Assembly: GCF_023023025.1 (NCBI RefSeq)
Contig: NZ_CP095481.1
Location: 10,119,001 to 10,183,000, forward strand
DNA from: Amycolatopsis sp. WQ 127309
GTDB lineage: Bacteria > Actinomycetota > Actinomycetes > Mycobacteriales > Pseudonocardiaceae
Length of the DNA stretch: 64,000 bases
Direction: 5' to 3'
Positions 57,035-64,000 of the stretch are shown in pieces (positions within the stretch are counted from its first letter, which is position 1; the number at the start of each line of letters is the position of its first letter). The notes beneath the pieces are model-generated. The model ran no database searches. It was not told the DNA's origin and saw only the letters and a program-made list of their open reading frames with translations. A program made the position numbers and the translations under genes.

Positions 57035-57049
57035 ATGATTGCTCATAAT
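57035..57049. promoter_or_regulatory. Candidate TetR operator and -10
   Basis: ATGA-TTGC-TCAT inverted repeat (57035-57046) overlaps CATAAT (57044-57049), which sits 6 nt before the ATG at 57056. AT-rich relative to surroundings. Confidence 0.4.
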
Positions 57050-57055
57050 TGTGTC

Positions 57056-57682
57056 ATGACCAGCACAAACACGCTGCGCCGAGTCTCCATGGCCGAGGTG
57101 CGGGCGCGGCTTGGCGAACCCGAGGCGATGATCGAGGCCAAGATCCTCGGCCACGTCGACCGGCACGTCCGCCGCTTCATCGCTCACTCCCCCTTCCTCA
57201 CCCTCGCCACCGCCGACGCCGCGGGCCGCGCCGACTGCTCGCCCCGCGGCGACTACCCCGGCTTCGTGAAGGTCCTCGACGAGCGCACCCTCGCCATGCC
57301 CGACCGCGCCGGCAACAAGATCGCCGACTCCTTCCGCAACATCGCCGAGAACGACGGCGTCGGCCTGCTGTTCTTCGTCCCCGGCGTGCGGGAAACCGTG
57401 CGCGTCAACGGCCGCGCGTACGTCACCGACGACCCCGATGTGCTCGCCCGGATGCGGACCGAGGCGAAGGAGCCCGACCTGGCGATCGTCGTCGAGGTCG
57501 AGCAGGTGTTCTTCCACTGCGGCCGCGCGCTGATCCGCTCCCGCCTCTGGGACCCCGCGAGCCAGGCGCTGGCCGAAGAGCTGCCGTCGGCCGGTGAGAT
57601 CGTGTCCGACCAGCTCGGCGTGGACGTCGACCCGGCGCAGTTCGAGGCCATGCTCGAAGCCGGCTACCGGAAGCTGTACTGA
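57056..57682 (+). CDS. Pyridoxamine-5'-phosphate-oxidase-like FMN-binding protein
   Basis: 208 residues, split-barrel flavin-binding fold. Residues 40-75 contain FIAHSPFLTLATADAAGRAD, then CSPRGDYPGFVKVLDERTLA, the typical FMN-binding start of the PNPOx-like family. The end DPASQALAEELPSAG is also typical of this MSMEG_1061-type subgroup. Start ATG at 57056 has no ribosome site but a -10-like CATAAT 6 nt upstream. It is followed after 3 nt by the ferredoxin reductase gene, so they form an operon. Confidence 0.88.
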   Translation: MTSTNTLRRVSMAEVRARLGEPEAMIEAKILGHVDRHVRRFIAHSPFLTLATADAAGRADCSPRGDYPGFVKVLDERTLAMPDRAGNKIADSFRNIAENDGVGLLFFVPGVRETVRVNGRAYVTDDPDVLARMRTEAKEPDLAIVVEVEQVFFHCGRALIRSRLWDPASQALAEELPSAGEIVSDQLGVDVDPAQFEAMLEAGYRKLY

Positions 57683-57685
57683 CCC

Positions 57686-58576
57686 ATGCAGAAGACCATC
57701 CTCGACCGCGTCGAGCGGCTCGCCGACGATGTCGTTTCCCTTGTCCTGCAAGGAGACGAAGGACCGCTGACGCCGTGGGAGCCGGGCGCGCACGTCGACC
57801 TCGCGCTGCCCAACTGGCTGACCCGGCAGTACTCGCTGTGCGGCGACCCGGGCGATCTCACGAGCTACCGGATCGCGGTCCGCCACGACCCGCTCAGCCG
57901 CGGCGGCTCGGAGTACGTCCACCGGTACCTGCGCCCCGGCCGGACGCTCGAAGTCTCGGTGCCGCGCAACCACTTCCCGCTGGAACCGGCGCCGGAGTAC
58001 CTGTTCCTGGCCGGCGGGATCGGCATCACGCCGATGGTGCCGATGCTGCGGGCCGCCGTCGCGTCCGGCGCCGCGGCGACGCTGGTCTACGCGGGCCGGT
58101 CGCTCGCGACCATGCCCTTCGCTTCGGAACTCCTTGCCGAGTACGGCGACCGCGTGCGGCTGTTCCCCACGGCCGAACGCGGCCGGCCGGACTTCGCGGA
58201 ACTCGACTCGCGTGCGGAGGTCTACTGCTGCGGCCCGGCGTCGATGCTCGCCGCGGCCGAGGCCGTGTTCCCGCGGGTGCACGCCGAACGCTTCCAGCCC
58301 ACCCGCCGCGTGTTCGGGCCCGACACGGCGTTCGAGGTCGTCTGCGCTCGCTCCGGGCAGACGATCCAGGTGCCGCCGGACGAGTCCCTGCTCGACGCGC
58401 TGACCCACGCCGGGCGCCCGGTGCCGTCCGGCTGCCGCGAAGGCGTCTGCGGCAGCTGCGAGCTGGCGGTCGTCGACGGCGAACCCGAGCACCGCGACGA
58501 CATCGGCGCGCCGCCCGGCCGGATGTACGCGTGCGTCTCCCGCGCGCTCTCGCCCCGGCTCGTGCTGGACGTCTGA
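57686..58576 (+). CDS. PDR/VanB-type ferredoxin reductase (FMN + NADH + 2Fe-2S)
   Basis: 296 residues, phthalate-dioxygenase-reductase layout: FMN domain with RQYSLCGDPGD, NADH domain with GGIGITPMVPML and YCCGPASMLAAAE, and a C-terminal plant-type ferredoxin with ligands CREGVCGSC and a last Cys in YACVSR. It carries electrons from NADH to an oxygenase. No oxygenase is adjacent; partners could be the PNPOx-like or SIP-like proteins or a remote enzyme. Stop overlaps the next start (TGATG). Confidence 0.9.
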   Translation: MQKTILDRVERLADDVVSLVLQGDEGPLTPWEPGAHVDLALPNWLTRQYSLCGDPGDLTSYRIAVRHDPLSRGGSEYVHRYLRPGRTLEVSVPRNHFPLEPAPEYLFLAGGIGITPMVPMLRAAVASGAAATLVYAGRSLATMPFASELLAEYGDRVRLFPTAERGRPDFAELDSRAEVYCCGPASMLAAAEAVFPRVHAERFQPTRRVFGPDTAFEVVCARSGQTIQVPPDESLLDALTHAGRPVPSGCREGVCGSCELAVVDGEPEHRDDIGAPPGRMYACVSRALSPRLVLDV

Positions 58577-59370
58577 TGATCCCGAAGGTCCGCCGCGCGA
58601 AGACGCGGAAGATGATCACCCTCGAAGTCCTGGCGACCACGGCGCCGAGCCCGGCGTTCCGGACCGTCACCCTCGGCGGCCCGGAGCTGGCGGAGTTCGA
58701 GCCGGCGGGCGACGACCAGGCCGTCCGGCTGTTCTTCCCGCGCGCCGGGCAGGACGGGCTGCGGATGCCGACCCGGGACCACGAGGGCTGGATGGCCGAG
58801 GTCCTGCTGATGCCGAAGAGCCGCCGCCCGTGGGTCCGCAACTACACGATCCGGCGGTCCCGCCCCGGCGAGATCGACATCGAGTTCGCCCTGCACGACG
58901 GCGACGCCCCGGCCGCCGAGTGGGCCCGCCGCGCCCGCCCGGGCGACCCGGCCGGGGTCTTCGACCTCGGCGTCAGCTACCTGCCGCCCGCCGAGGTGGC
59001 CTGGCAGCTGCTCGCCGCGGACGAGAGCGCGCTGCCCGCCGTCCTCGCGATCCTCGAAGGCGCGCCCGCCGACCTGGTCGCGGAGGTGTTCCTGGAGGTG
59101 CCGGCGCAGTCGGACATCCGGGAGGTCGAGGCCCCGCCCGGCGTCCGGGTGCACTGGCTGCCCCGGCTCCGGCCCGGCCGCCCGGGCGCGCTCGCGCTGC
59201 AGGCGGTCCGGGACGCCGACCTGCCGGCCGGCCGCGCCTACGCCTGGGTCGCCGGGGAGGCCGCGCTCGCCACCGGGGTGCGCCGCCACCTGGTGCGCGA
59301 CCGCGGCTGGCCGAAGTCCCACGTCGCGTTCCTCGGCTACTGGCGCCACGGCCGCGCCAGCCCAGGCTGA
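58576..59370 (+). CDS. Siderophore-interacting protein (SIP, FAD-dependent)
   Basis: 264 residues. FAD-binding part with KSRRPWVRNYTIRRSRPGEI (RxYTxR motif), IDIEFALHDGDAPAAEWARR and PGDPAG; the C-terminal part is SIP-type VADESALPAV and RAYAWVAGEAALATGVRRHL with the final GYWRHGR. These ferredoxin-reductase-like proteins reduce ferric siderophores with NAD(P)H. Coupled to the PDR reductase by TGATG, an unusual partner. Confidence 0.87.
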   Translation: MIPKVRRAKTRKMITLEVLATTAPSPAFRTVTLGGPELAEFEPAGDDQAVRLFFPRAGQDGLRMPTRDHEGWMAEVLLMPKSRRPWVRNYTIRRSRPGEIDIEFALHDGDAPAAEWARRARPGDPAGVFDLGVSYLPPAEVAWQLLAADESALPAVLAILEGAPADLVAEVFLEVPAQSDIREVEAPPGVRVHWLPRLRPGRPGALALQAVRDADLPAGRAYAWVAGEAALATGVRRHLVRDRGWPKSHVAFLGYWRHGRASPG

Positions 59371-59443
59371 CTCCGTTCGAAGACGTGAGCCGACCCTTCC
59401 CGCGGGTACGATCGGGGTCGGCCTCGACGTCGAGGAGGCAGGC

Positions 59444-60316
59444 GTGGGCGAACTCGGGCTGACCGACACCAACGGCATCCTCGCGCTGCCCTGGGTCCGC
59501 CCGGAACGCACCAGCGCCGGCCTCGGCTGGGACCGCGTCTACCTCTCCAAGCAGCGGGAACGCCCGTACCGCGCCGCGTTCGGGCCCGCGCGCAGCCACC
59601 AGCTGATCCTGCACCTCGGCGGGCCGGTGACGGTCCGGCGCGGCGTCGGGACCCCCCACGAGCGGAGCCGGCGGATGCCCGCCGGCGGGCTGTTCCTGCA
59701 GCCGTCGCACGTCGACCTGTCCGTCGAGCTGGGCGGGGAGCTCGACACCTTGCACGTCTACGTCGCCGACGACGCCGTCCAGGAAGCGGCCGGCGGGAAC
59801 GCGCCCGTGCGGCTCGCCGAGGAGTTCGGCAGCGATCCGCTGCTCGAACAGCTCGTGCTGAGCCTCGACGGCGTCGTCCGCGACTGGGAGCCGAGCGCGC
59901 GGACCTACGCCGACCAGCTCGGCGCGCTCGTCGCCGCGCAGCTCGTCCGCCACCACCACGCCGGGCGCGTCCTGCTCCCCGAGCCGGCTCGCGGCCTGTC
60001 CGACCGGCAGTTCGCGCGGGTGCGCGACCGGATGGCGGACCAGCTGGCCGAGCCGGCGCCGCTGGCCGACCTGGCCGCGCTCGCCGGGCTGAGCGTGAGC
60101 CAGTTCTCGCGGCAGTTCAAGGCCCGCACCGGCCTGCCGCCGCACCGGTTCCTGCTGCGGCTGCGCGTCGAGCAGGCCGGGCTGCTGCTGCGCACCGGCA
60201 CCGAACCGATCGCCGAGATCGCCGTCCGCTGCGGCTTCTCGCACCAGGAGCACCTGACGCGCGTGCTGCGCGCCCAGCTCGGCACCACGCCGGCCGCCCT
60301 GCGCCGGGCAAGCTGA
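59444..60316 (+). CDS. AraC-family regulator
   Basis: 290 residues. Cupin-like N-terminal domain with LILHLGGPVTVRRG, then two C-terminal helix-turn-helix motifs: LADLAALAGLSVSQFSRQFK and PIAEIAVRCGFSHQEHLTRV. Start GTG at 59444, AGGAGG a few nt before. It lies 81 bp before the hydroxyquinol genes, in the same direction, and is probably their activator. Confidence 0.92.
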   Translation: MGELGLTDTNGILALPWVRPERTSAGLGWDRVYLSKQRERPYRAAFGPARSHQLILHLGGPVTVRRGVGTPHERSRRMPAGGLFLQPSHVDLSVELGGELDTLHVYVADDAVQEAAGGNAPVRLAEEFGSDPLLEQLVLSLDGVVRDWEPSARTYADQLGALVAAQLVRHHHAGRVLLPEPARGLSDRQFARVRDRMADQLAEPAPLADLAALAGLSVSQFSRQFKARTGLPPHRFLLRLRVEQAGLLLRTGTEPIAEIAVRCGFSHQEHLTRVLRAQLGTTPAALRRAS

Positions 60317-60333
60317 GACGCCGAGACGCGCGT

Positions 60334-60356
60334 TTCGTGCCTCGGCGCAGCACGAA
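60334..60356. promoter_or_regulatory. Inverted repeat upstream of the hydroxyquinol operon
   Basis: TTCGTGC-N9-GCACGAA, perfect 7-bp arms, between the AraC stop (60316) and the next start (60398). GATACT at 60385-60390, 7 nt before the ATG, may be the -10. Operator, or the AraC terminator; the short arms and open loop favour an operator. Confidence 0.5.
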
Positions 60357-60397
60357 CGTGCAGGACCGGGCCCCGACCAGGCCGGATACTCCCTCGC

Positions 60398-62194
60398 ATG
60401 ACCTCGTTCAGCTACGCCGCGAACCCCGTGCGGGTGGTCTTCGGCTCCCTCGACGACGTCGGCGCGGAAGCCGGCCGCCTGGGACTCGGGCGCGTCCTGC
60501 TCGTCGCCGGCCCGCGTTACGGCGACCGCGCCGCCGCCGCGCTCGGTCCCCTGCTGGCCGCGCGCTTCGAAGACGCGGCGATGCACACCCCGGTCGACGT
60601 CACCGAGCGCGCGCTGAAGGTCGTCGCCGACCACGGTGTCGACGGCGTCGTGGCGGTCGGCGGCGGCTCGGCCACCGGGCTGGCCAAGGCGATCGCCCTG
60701 CGCACCGACCTGCCGCAGCTGATCGTGCCCACGACGTACGCGGGCTCGGAGCTGACGAGCGTCCTCGGCGAGACCGCCGACGGTCACAAGACCACCCAGC
60801 GGTCCCCGAAGGTGCGGCCCGAGGTCGTGCTCTACGACGTCGGCCTGACGCTCTCGCTGCCGGTGGCCACCTCGGCCGCCAGCGGGATCAACGCGCTCGC
60901 CCACGCCGTCGAGGCGCGCTACGCCCCGGACGCCGACCCGATGACGGATCTGCTGGCCGGCGAGGCCATCCGGCTGCTCACGGACGCCCTGCCGCGGATC
61001 GTGGCCGATCCGTCCGATGTGGACGCGCGGACCGCCGCCCTGCGTGGTGCGTGGCTGGCGGGTTCGTGCCTCGACAGCGTTTCGATGGGCCTGCACCACA
61101 AGCTGTGCCACCACCTCGGCGGCAAGTTCGGGCTGCCGCACGCCGAAACCCACGCCGTCCTGCTCCCGCACGTCATGGCGCACCTGGGCCTCGACGACGC
61201 GAACGACGTCTTCGAGCTGACCGCGTCCCTGCCGATCCCGCACTCGCTGGCCGAACTGGGGCTCACCGAAGCCGACATCGCCGACGAGCCCGAAGCGGAG
61301 CTGCTGCGCCAGGCCCTGAACGGCACCCGCACGACGGCTCCCCCGGTGCTCGCGGCGCTCACGAAGCAGGTCGTCGAGAGCTTCGCGGGCGCGCCGGACC
61401 GCGTCCGCGAGCTGCTCACCGACCTCGTCGAGACGCTGCACGGCTACGCGATCCGCACCGACCTCACGCAGGAGGAGTGGGAGTACGCGATCGGGTTCCT
61501 GACCCGCACCGGGCAGATCTCCAGCGACACGCGCCAGGAGTTCATCCTGCTGTCGGACACGCTCGGCGTGTCCAGCGTCGTCGACGTCCTGACCAACTCG
61601 CGCACGCCGGACACCACGCCGTCGGCCGTGCTGGGCCCGTTCTACGTCGAGGGCCCGCCGGAGACACCGCAGGGCGCCGACCTCGCGGCGGGGCTGCCCG
61701 GAACTCCACTGTGGACGGACGTCCGGATCACCGACACCCACGGCGCCCCGGTTCCCGAGGCGGTCGTCGACGTCTGGCAGTCCAATGAGGACGGTTTCTA
61801 CGACGTCCAGCTGCCCGATCTCGACGGACCCGTGCTGCGCGCCCGCTTCCGCACCGACGCCGACGGCCGGCTGCGGTTCTGGACCATCGTGCCGAGCGCG
61901 TACCCGATCCCCGCCGACGGGCCGGTCGGGCAGATGCTCGACGTCGTCGGCCGCCACCCGTACCGGGCGCCGCACGTGCACTTCATGATCGCCAAGCCCG
62001 GGTTCCGGACGCTGATCACGCAGCTGTTCGTCCGCGGCGGCGAATACCTGGACTCCGACACCGTGTTCGGCGTCAAGGACGGCCTGATCGTCGACTTCAC
62101 CGAGCAGTCCGGGCCCGCCCCGGACGGCCGCGAGCCCGGGCTCTGGCGCCGGCTCGACTTCACTTTCCGCATCCAGCCCGGGAGCACGAGATGA
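60398..62194 (+). CDS. Maleylacetate reductase - hydroxyquinol 1,2-dioxygenase fusion
   Basis: 598 residues carrying two enzymes of one pathway. Residues 1 to about 305: iron-type dehydrogenase of the maleylacetate reductase group (GGGSATGLAKAIALRTDLPQ, then GLHHKLCHHLGG and GLPHAETHAVLLPH with the metal His). Residues about 310-598: intradiol dioxygenase of the hydroxyquinol type (GPFYVEGP and GFYDVQ with the Fe-ligand Tyr residues, RAPHVHF with the Fe-ligand His pair). It opens hydroxyquinol to maleylacetate and reduces that to 3-oxoadipate. Stop overlaps the hydroxylase start (ATGA). The reductase part is slightly shorter than free-standing ones. Confidence 0.92.
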   Translation: MTSFSYAANPVRVVFGSLDDVGAEAGRLGLGRVLLVAGPRYGDRAAAALGPLLAARFEDAAMHTPVDVTERALKVVADHGVDGVVAVGGGSATGLAKAIALRTDLPQLIVPTTYAGSELTSVLGETADGHKTTQRSPKVRPEVVLYDVGLTLSLPVATSAASGINALAHAVEARYAPDADPMTDLLAGEAIRLLTDALPRIVADPSDVDARTAALRGAWLAGSCLDSVSMGLHHKLCHHLGGKFGLPHAETHAVLLPHVMAHLGLDDANDVFELTASLPIPHSLAELGLTEADIADEPEAELLRQALNGTRTTAPPVLAALTKQVVESFAGAPDRVRELLTDLVETLHGYAIRTDLTQEEWEYAIGFLTRTGQISSDTRQEFILLSDTLGVSSVVDVLTNSRTPDTTPSAVLGPFYVEGPPETPQGADLAAGLPGTPLWTDVRITDTHGAPVPEAVVDVWQSNEDGFYDVQLPDLDGPVLRARFRTDADGRLRFWTIVPSAYPIPADGPVGQMLDVVGRHPYRAPHVHFMIAKPGFRTLITQLFVRGGEYLDSDTVFGVKDGLIVDFTEQSGPAPDGREPGLWRRLDFTFRIQPGSTR

Positions 62195-63948
62195 GCAGCC
62201 AGCTGAGTTACGACACCGACGTCATAGTGATCGGCAGCGGCCCCGCCGGGGGTTCGGCGGCCCTGCTGCTCGCCACCTACGGCGTCCCCGCGGTGCTCGC
62301 CACCAAGTACGGCTGGATGGCCAACACACCCCGCGCGCACATCACCAACCAGCGGACCATGGAGGTCTTCCGCGACCTCGGCGTCGAGGACAAGGCCCTC
62401 GCGGTCGGGACGCCGCCGGACCTGATGGGCGACACCGTGCTCTGCACGTCGCTGACCGGGCCGGAGATCGGCCGGATCGCCAGCTGGGGCACCGGGCCCT
62501 CGTCGGCGTCGGAGTACACCGCCGCGAGCCCGTGCCACATGATCGACCTGCCGCAGACCTACCTCGAGCCGATCCTGGCGAGCGAAGCCGCCGCGCGCGG
62601 CGCGAAACTGCGGCTGGACACCGAGTTCCTCGACTTCACGCAGGACACGGACGGCGTCACGGTCCGCTTCCGCGACCGCGTGCGCGGCGACGAGTTCTCG
62701 TTGCGCGCCAAGTACTTGATCGGCGCGGACGGCGCACGCAGCCGCGTCGCCGAGCTGGCCGGCCTGCCGATCGCCGGGCAGACCGGCAAGGCGGGCAGCA
62801 TGAACATCACGTTCACCGCGGACCTCGCGCCGTACGTGGCCCACCGGCCGAGCGTGCTGTACTGGGTGATGCGGCCGGGCGCGCACCTCGGCGGGATCGG
62901 GATGGGCCTGGTCCGGATGGTGCGGCCGTGGAACGAGTGGCTGCTGACCTGGGGTTACGACATCGAGCAGGCGCCGCCCGAGGTCGACGTCGAAGAGGCG
63001 ACGCGGCTGGTGCGCGACCTCGTCGGCGACCCGGACCTCGACGTCGAGATCACCTCGACGTCGCTGTGGACGGTCAACCACAACTACGCGACGGAGTACC
63101 GCAACGGCCGGGTGTTCTGCGCCGGGGACGCCGTGCACCGGCACCCGCCGTCCAACGGGCTCGGGTCGAACACGTCCGTCCAGGACGCGTACAACCTGGC
63201 GTGGAAGCTCGCGATGGTCGTGCGCGGCGAAGCGGGCGAAGGCCTGCTGGACAGCTACACCGCCGAGCGCGCGCCGGTCGGCAAGCAGATCGTCGACCGG
63301 GCGAACCTCAGCCGCGACCAGTTCGGGCCGATCTTCGCCGCGCTCGGCATCGCCGGCGACACCGACTCCGACGGCATCACCGCGGGCCTCGAAACCTGCC
63401 TCGCGCCGACGCCCGAAGGCGCGTCGAAACGGCGTGAGCTGGAGAAGGCGATCGAGCTGAAGCACTACGAGTTCAACGCCCACGGCGTCGAGATGGACCA
63501 GCGCTACGTCTCCGGCGCGGTGCTGCCCGACGGCGTCGCTCCGGCGGCATCCGACCGTGATCCCGAGCTGTTCCACCGGCCCAGCACCGAACCGGGCGCG
63601 AAACTGCCGCACGCGTGGCTGGTCGGCCCGCACGGCCGCCGGGTGTCCACTTTGGACGTCGTCGGCGGCGGCCGCTGGACGGTGCTGACCGGCCTGACCG
63701 GCACCGCGTGGGGCGACGCCGCGGCCAAGGTGGGCGCCGAGCTGGGCCTCGACCTGCGGACGGTGCGCGTCGGCGACCCGGAGGTCCGCGACGCCTACGG
63801 CGGCTGGTCCCGCCTCAGCGGCATCGCCGAGGACGGCTGCCTGCTGGTCCGCCCGGACGGCTACATCGCCTGGCGCAGCACAACGTCGTCCCCCACGGCC
63901 GTCCCCACCCTCCTGGCCGCCCTCCGAGACCTGCTGGACCGCCCGTAA
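62191..63948 (+). CDS. FAD-dependent aromatic hydroxylase (TfdB/resorcinol hydroxylase type)
   Basis: 585 residues, class A flavoprotein monooxygenase. GxGxxG as GSGPAGGSAALLLATYG, the DG motif in YLIGADGARSRVAE and the GD motif in FCAGDAVHRHPPSNGLGSNT match phenol hydroxylases such as 2,4-dichlorophenol and resorcinol hydroxylases; a thioredoxin-like C-terminal domain follows. In this operon it most likely makes hydroxyquinol from resorcinol or a related phenol. Its stop codon lies inside the first unit of the repeat array at the window end. Confidence 0.9.
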   Translation: MSSQLSYDTDVIVIGSGPAGGSAALLLATYGVPAVLATKYGWMANTPRAHITNQRTMEVFRDLGVEDKALAVGTPPDLMGDTVLCTSLTGPEIGRIASWGTGPSSASEYTAASPCHMIDLPQTYLEPILASEAAARGAKLRLDTEFLDFTQDTDGVTVRFRDRVRGDEFSLRAKYLIGADGARSRVAELAGLPIAGQTGKAGSMNITFTADLAPYVAHRPSVLYWVMRPGAHLGGIGMGLVRMVRPWNEWLLTWGYDIEQAPPEVDVEEATRLVRDLVGDPDLDVEITSTSLWTVNHNYATEYRNGRVFCAGDAVHRHPPSNGLGSNTSVQDAYNLAWKLAMVVRGEAGEGLLDSYTAERAPVGKQIVDRANLSRDQFGPIFAALGIAGDTDSDGITAGLETCLAPTPEGASKRRELEKAIELKHYEFNAHGVEMDQRYVSGAVLPDGVAPAASDRDPELFHRPSTEPGAKLPHAWLVGPHGRRVSTLDVVGGGRWTVLTGLTGTAWGDAAAKVGAELGLDLRTVRVGDPEVRDAYGGWSRLSGIAEDGCLLVRPDGYIAWRSTTSSPTAVPTLLAALRDLLDRP

Positions 63949-64000
63949 CCCGCGTGACCAGACCCGTGACTCGCGTGATCAGACCCGTAACCCACGTGAT
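63942..64000. repeat. 21-bp tandem repeats at the right edge (continues beyond)
   Basis: Two complete 21-bp units (63942-63962, 63963-63983) and 17 bp of a third run into the window end. On the minus strand each unit reads (A/G)TCACG-type core, for example ATCACGCGAGTCACGGGTCTG, related to the array at 36645 (ACGCGAGTCGACC). The first unit includes the TAA stop of the hydroxylase gene. Confidence 0.8.

Noticed and set aside
1..64000. tRNA, rRNA and transposase genes
   Set aside because: I looked for CCA-ended cloverleaf patterns, 16S/23S signatures and DDE-type ORFs and found none I could support.

Overview
The window is chromosomal DNA from a high-GC actinomycete. Third codon positions are nearly always G or C, GTG starts are common, and genes are often joined by 4-nt ATGA or GTGA overlaps. 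The gene content and the long perfect intergenic hairpins fit Pseudonocardiaceae, and an Amycolatopsis-like organism is my best guess; that is inference, because no 16S or other marker gene is present. I saw no rRNA, tRNA, insertion sequence, prophage or CRISPR array.

Layout. 1-6.6 kb: C-terminal end of a Ser/Thr kinase cut by the window edge, two small proteins, an aldehyde dehydrogenase, a GT1 glycosyltransferase, an ABM monooxygenase, a class-C-like serine hydrolase and a GNAT. 6.9-10 kb: a five-gene coupled redox operon (small exported protein, ApbE flavin transferase, haem-type membrane protein, NuoF-like protein, 3Fe-4S ferredoxin). 10.3-13.6 kb: secreted phosphoesterase, MFS exporter, TolB-like protein and a small membrane protein. 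14.6-17.3 kb: two divergent secreted alpha/beta hydrolases, one a PHB-depolymerase-type esterase. 17.3-21 kb: a compact azol(in)e-peptide (TOMM/LAP) type locus, made of a fused E1-like/YcaO cyclodehydratase, a 62-residue Cys/Ser/Thr-ended candidate precursor and a small membrane or secreted protein, with a divergent ArsR-type regulator. 21-28.8 kb: TetR/oxidoreductase pair, a membrane protein, a 3-hydroxybutyrate dehydrogenase/MHS transporter/PucR operon, and a VOC/WYL pair. 29-35.1 kb: SRPBCC-acyl-CoA ligase fusion, PadR/GyrI pair, tartrate-dehydrogenase operon with a LysR regulator. 35.3-42.7 kb: a six-ORF, fully 4-nt-overlapping SWIM / repeat ORF / DUF5691-like / MoxR / DUF5682-like (ChaN/TraB-like) / VWA operon. 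42.8-46.9 kb: zinc-free L36, a Baeyer-Villiger monooxygenase and a PL8 lyase. 47-53.8 kb: a complete oxidative uronate pathway (uronate dehydrogenase, glucarate dehydratase, KDG dehydratase, 2-oxoglutarate semialdehyde dehydrogenase) with an IclR regulator. 53.9-60.3 kb: NodB deacetylase, divergent two-component pair, TetR and flavin/iron-sulfur enzymes, AraC. 60.4-64 kb: hydroxyquinol catabolism (a maleylacetate reductase-dioxygenase fusion plus a flavin hydroxylase).

How the parts work together. The PL8 lyase and the uronate genes would take polysaccharide uronic acids to 2-oxoglutarate. The secreted PHB-type esterase and the 3-hydroxybutyrate dehydrogenase/transporter operon would take polyester-derived 3-hydroxybutyrate to acetoacetate. 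The last operon would take resorcinol-type phenols through hydroxyquinol and maleylacetate to 3-oxoadipate. The least explained parts are the small azoline-peptide locus, the six-ORF AAA/VWA operon with an embedded 21-bp repeat array, and the flavin-transfer operon that lacks an obvious flavinylation target.
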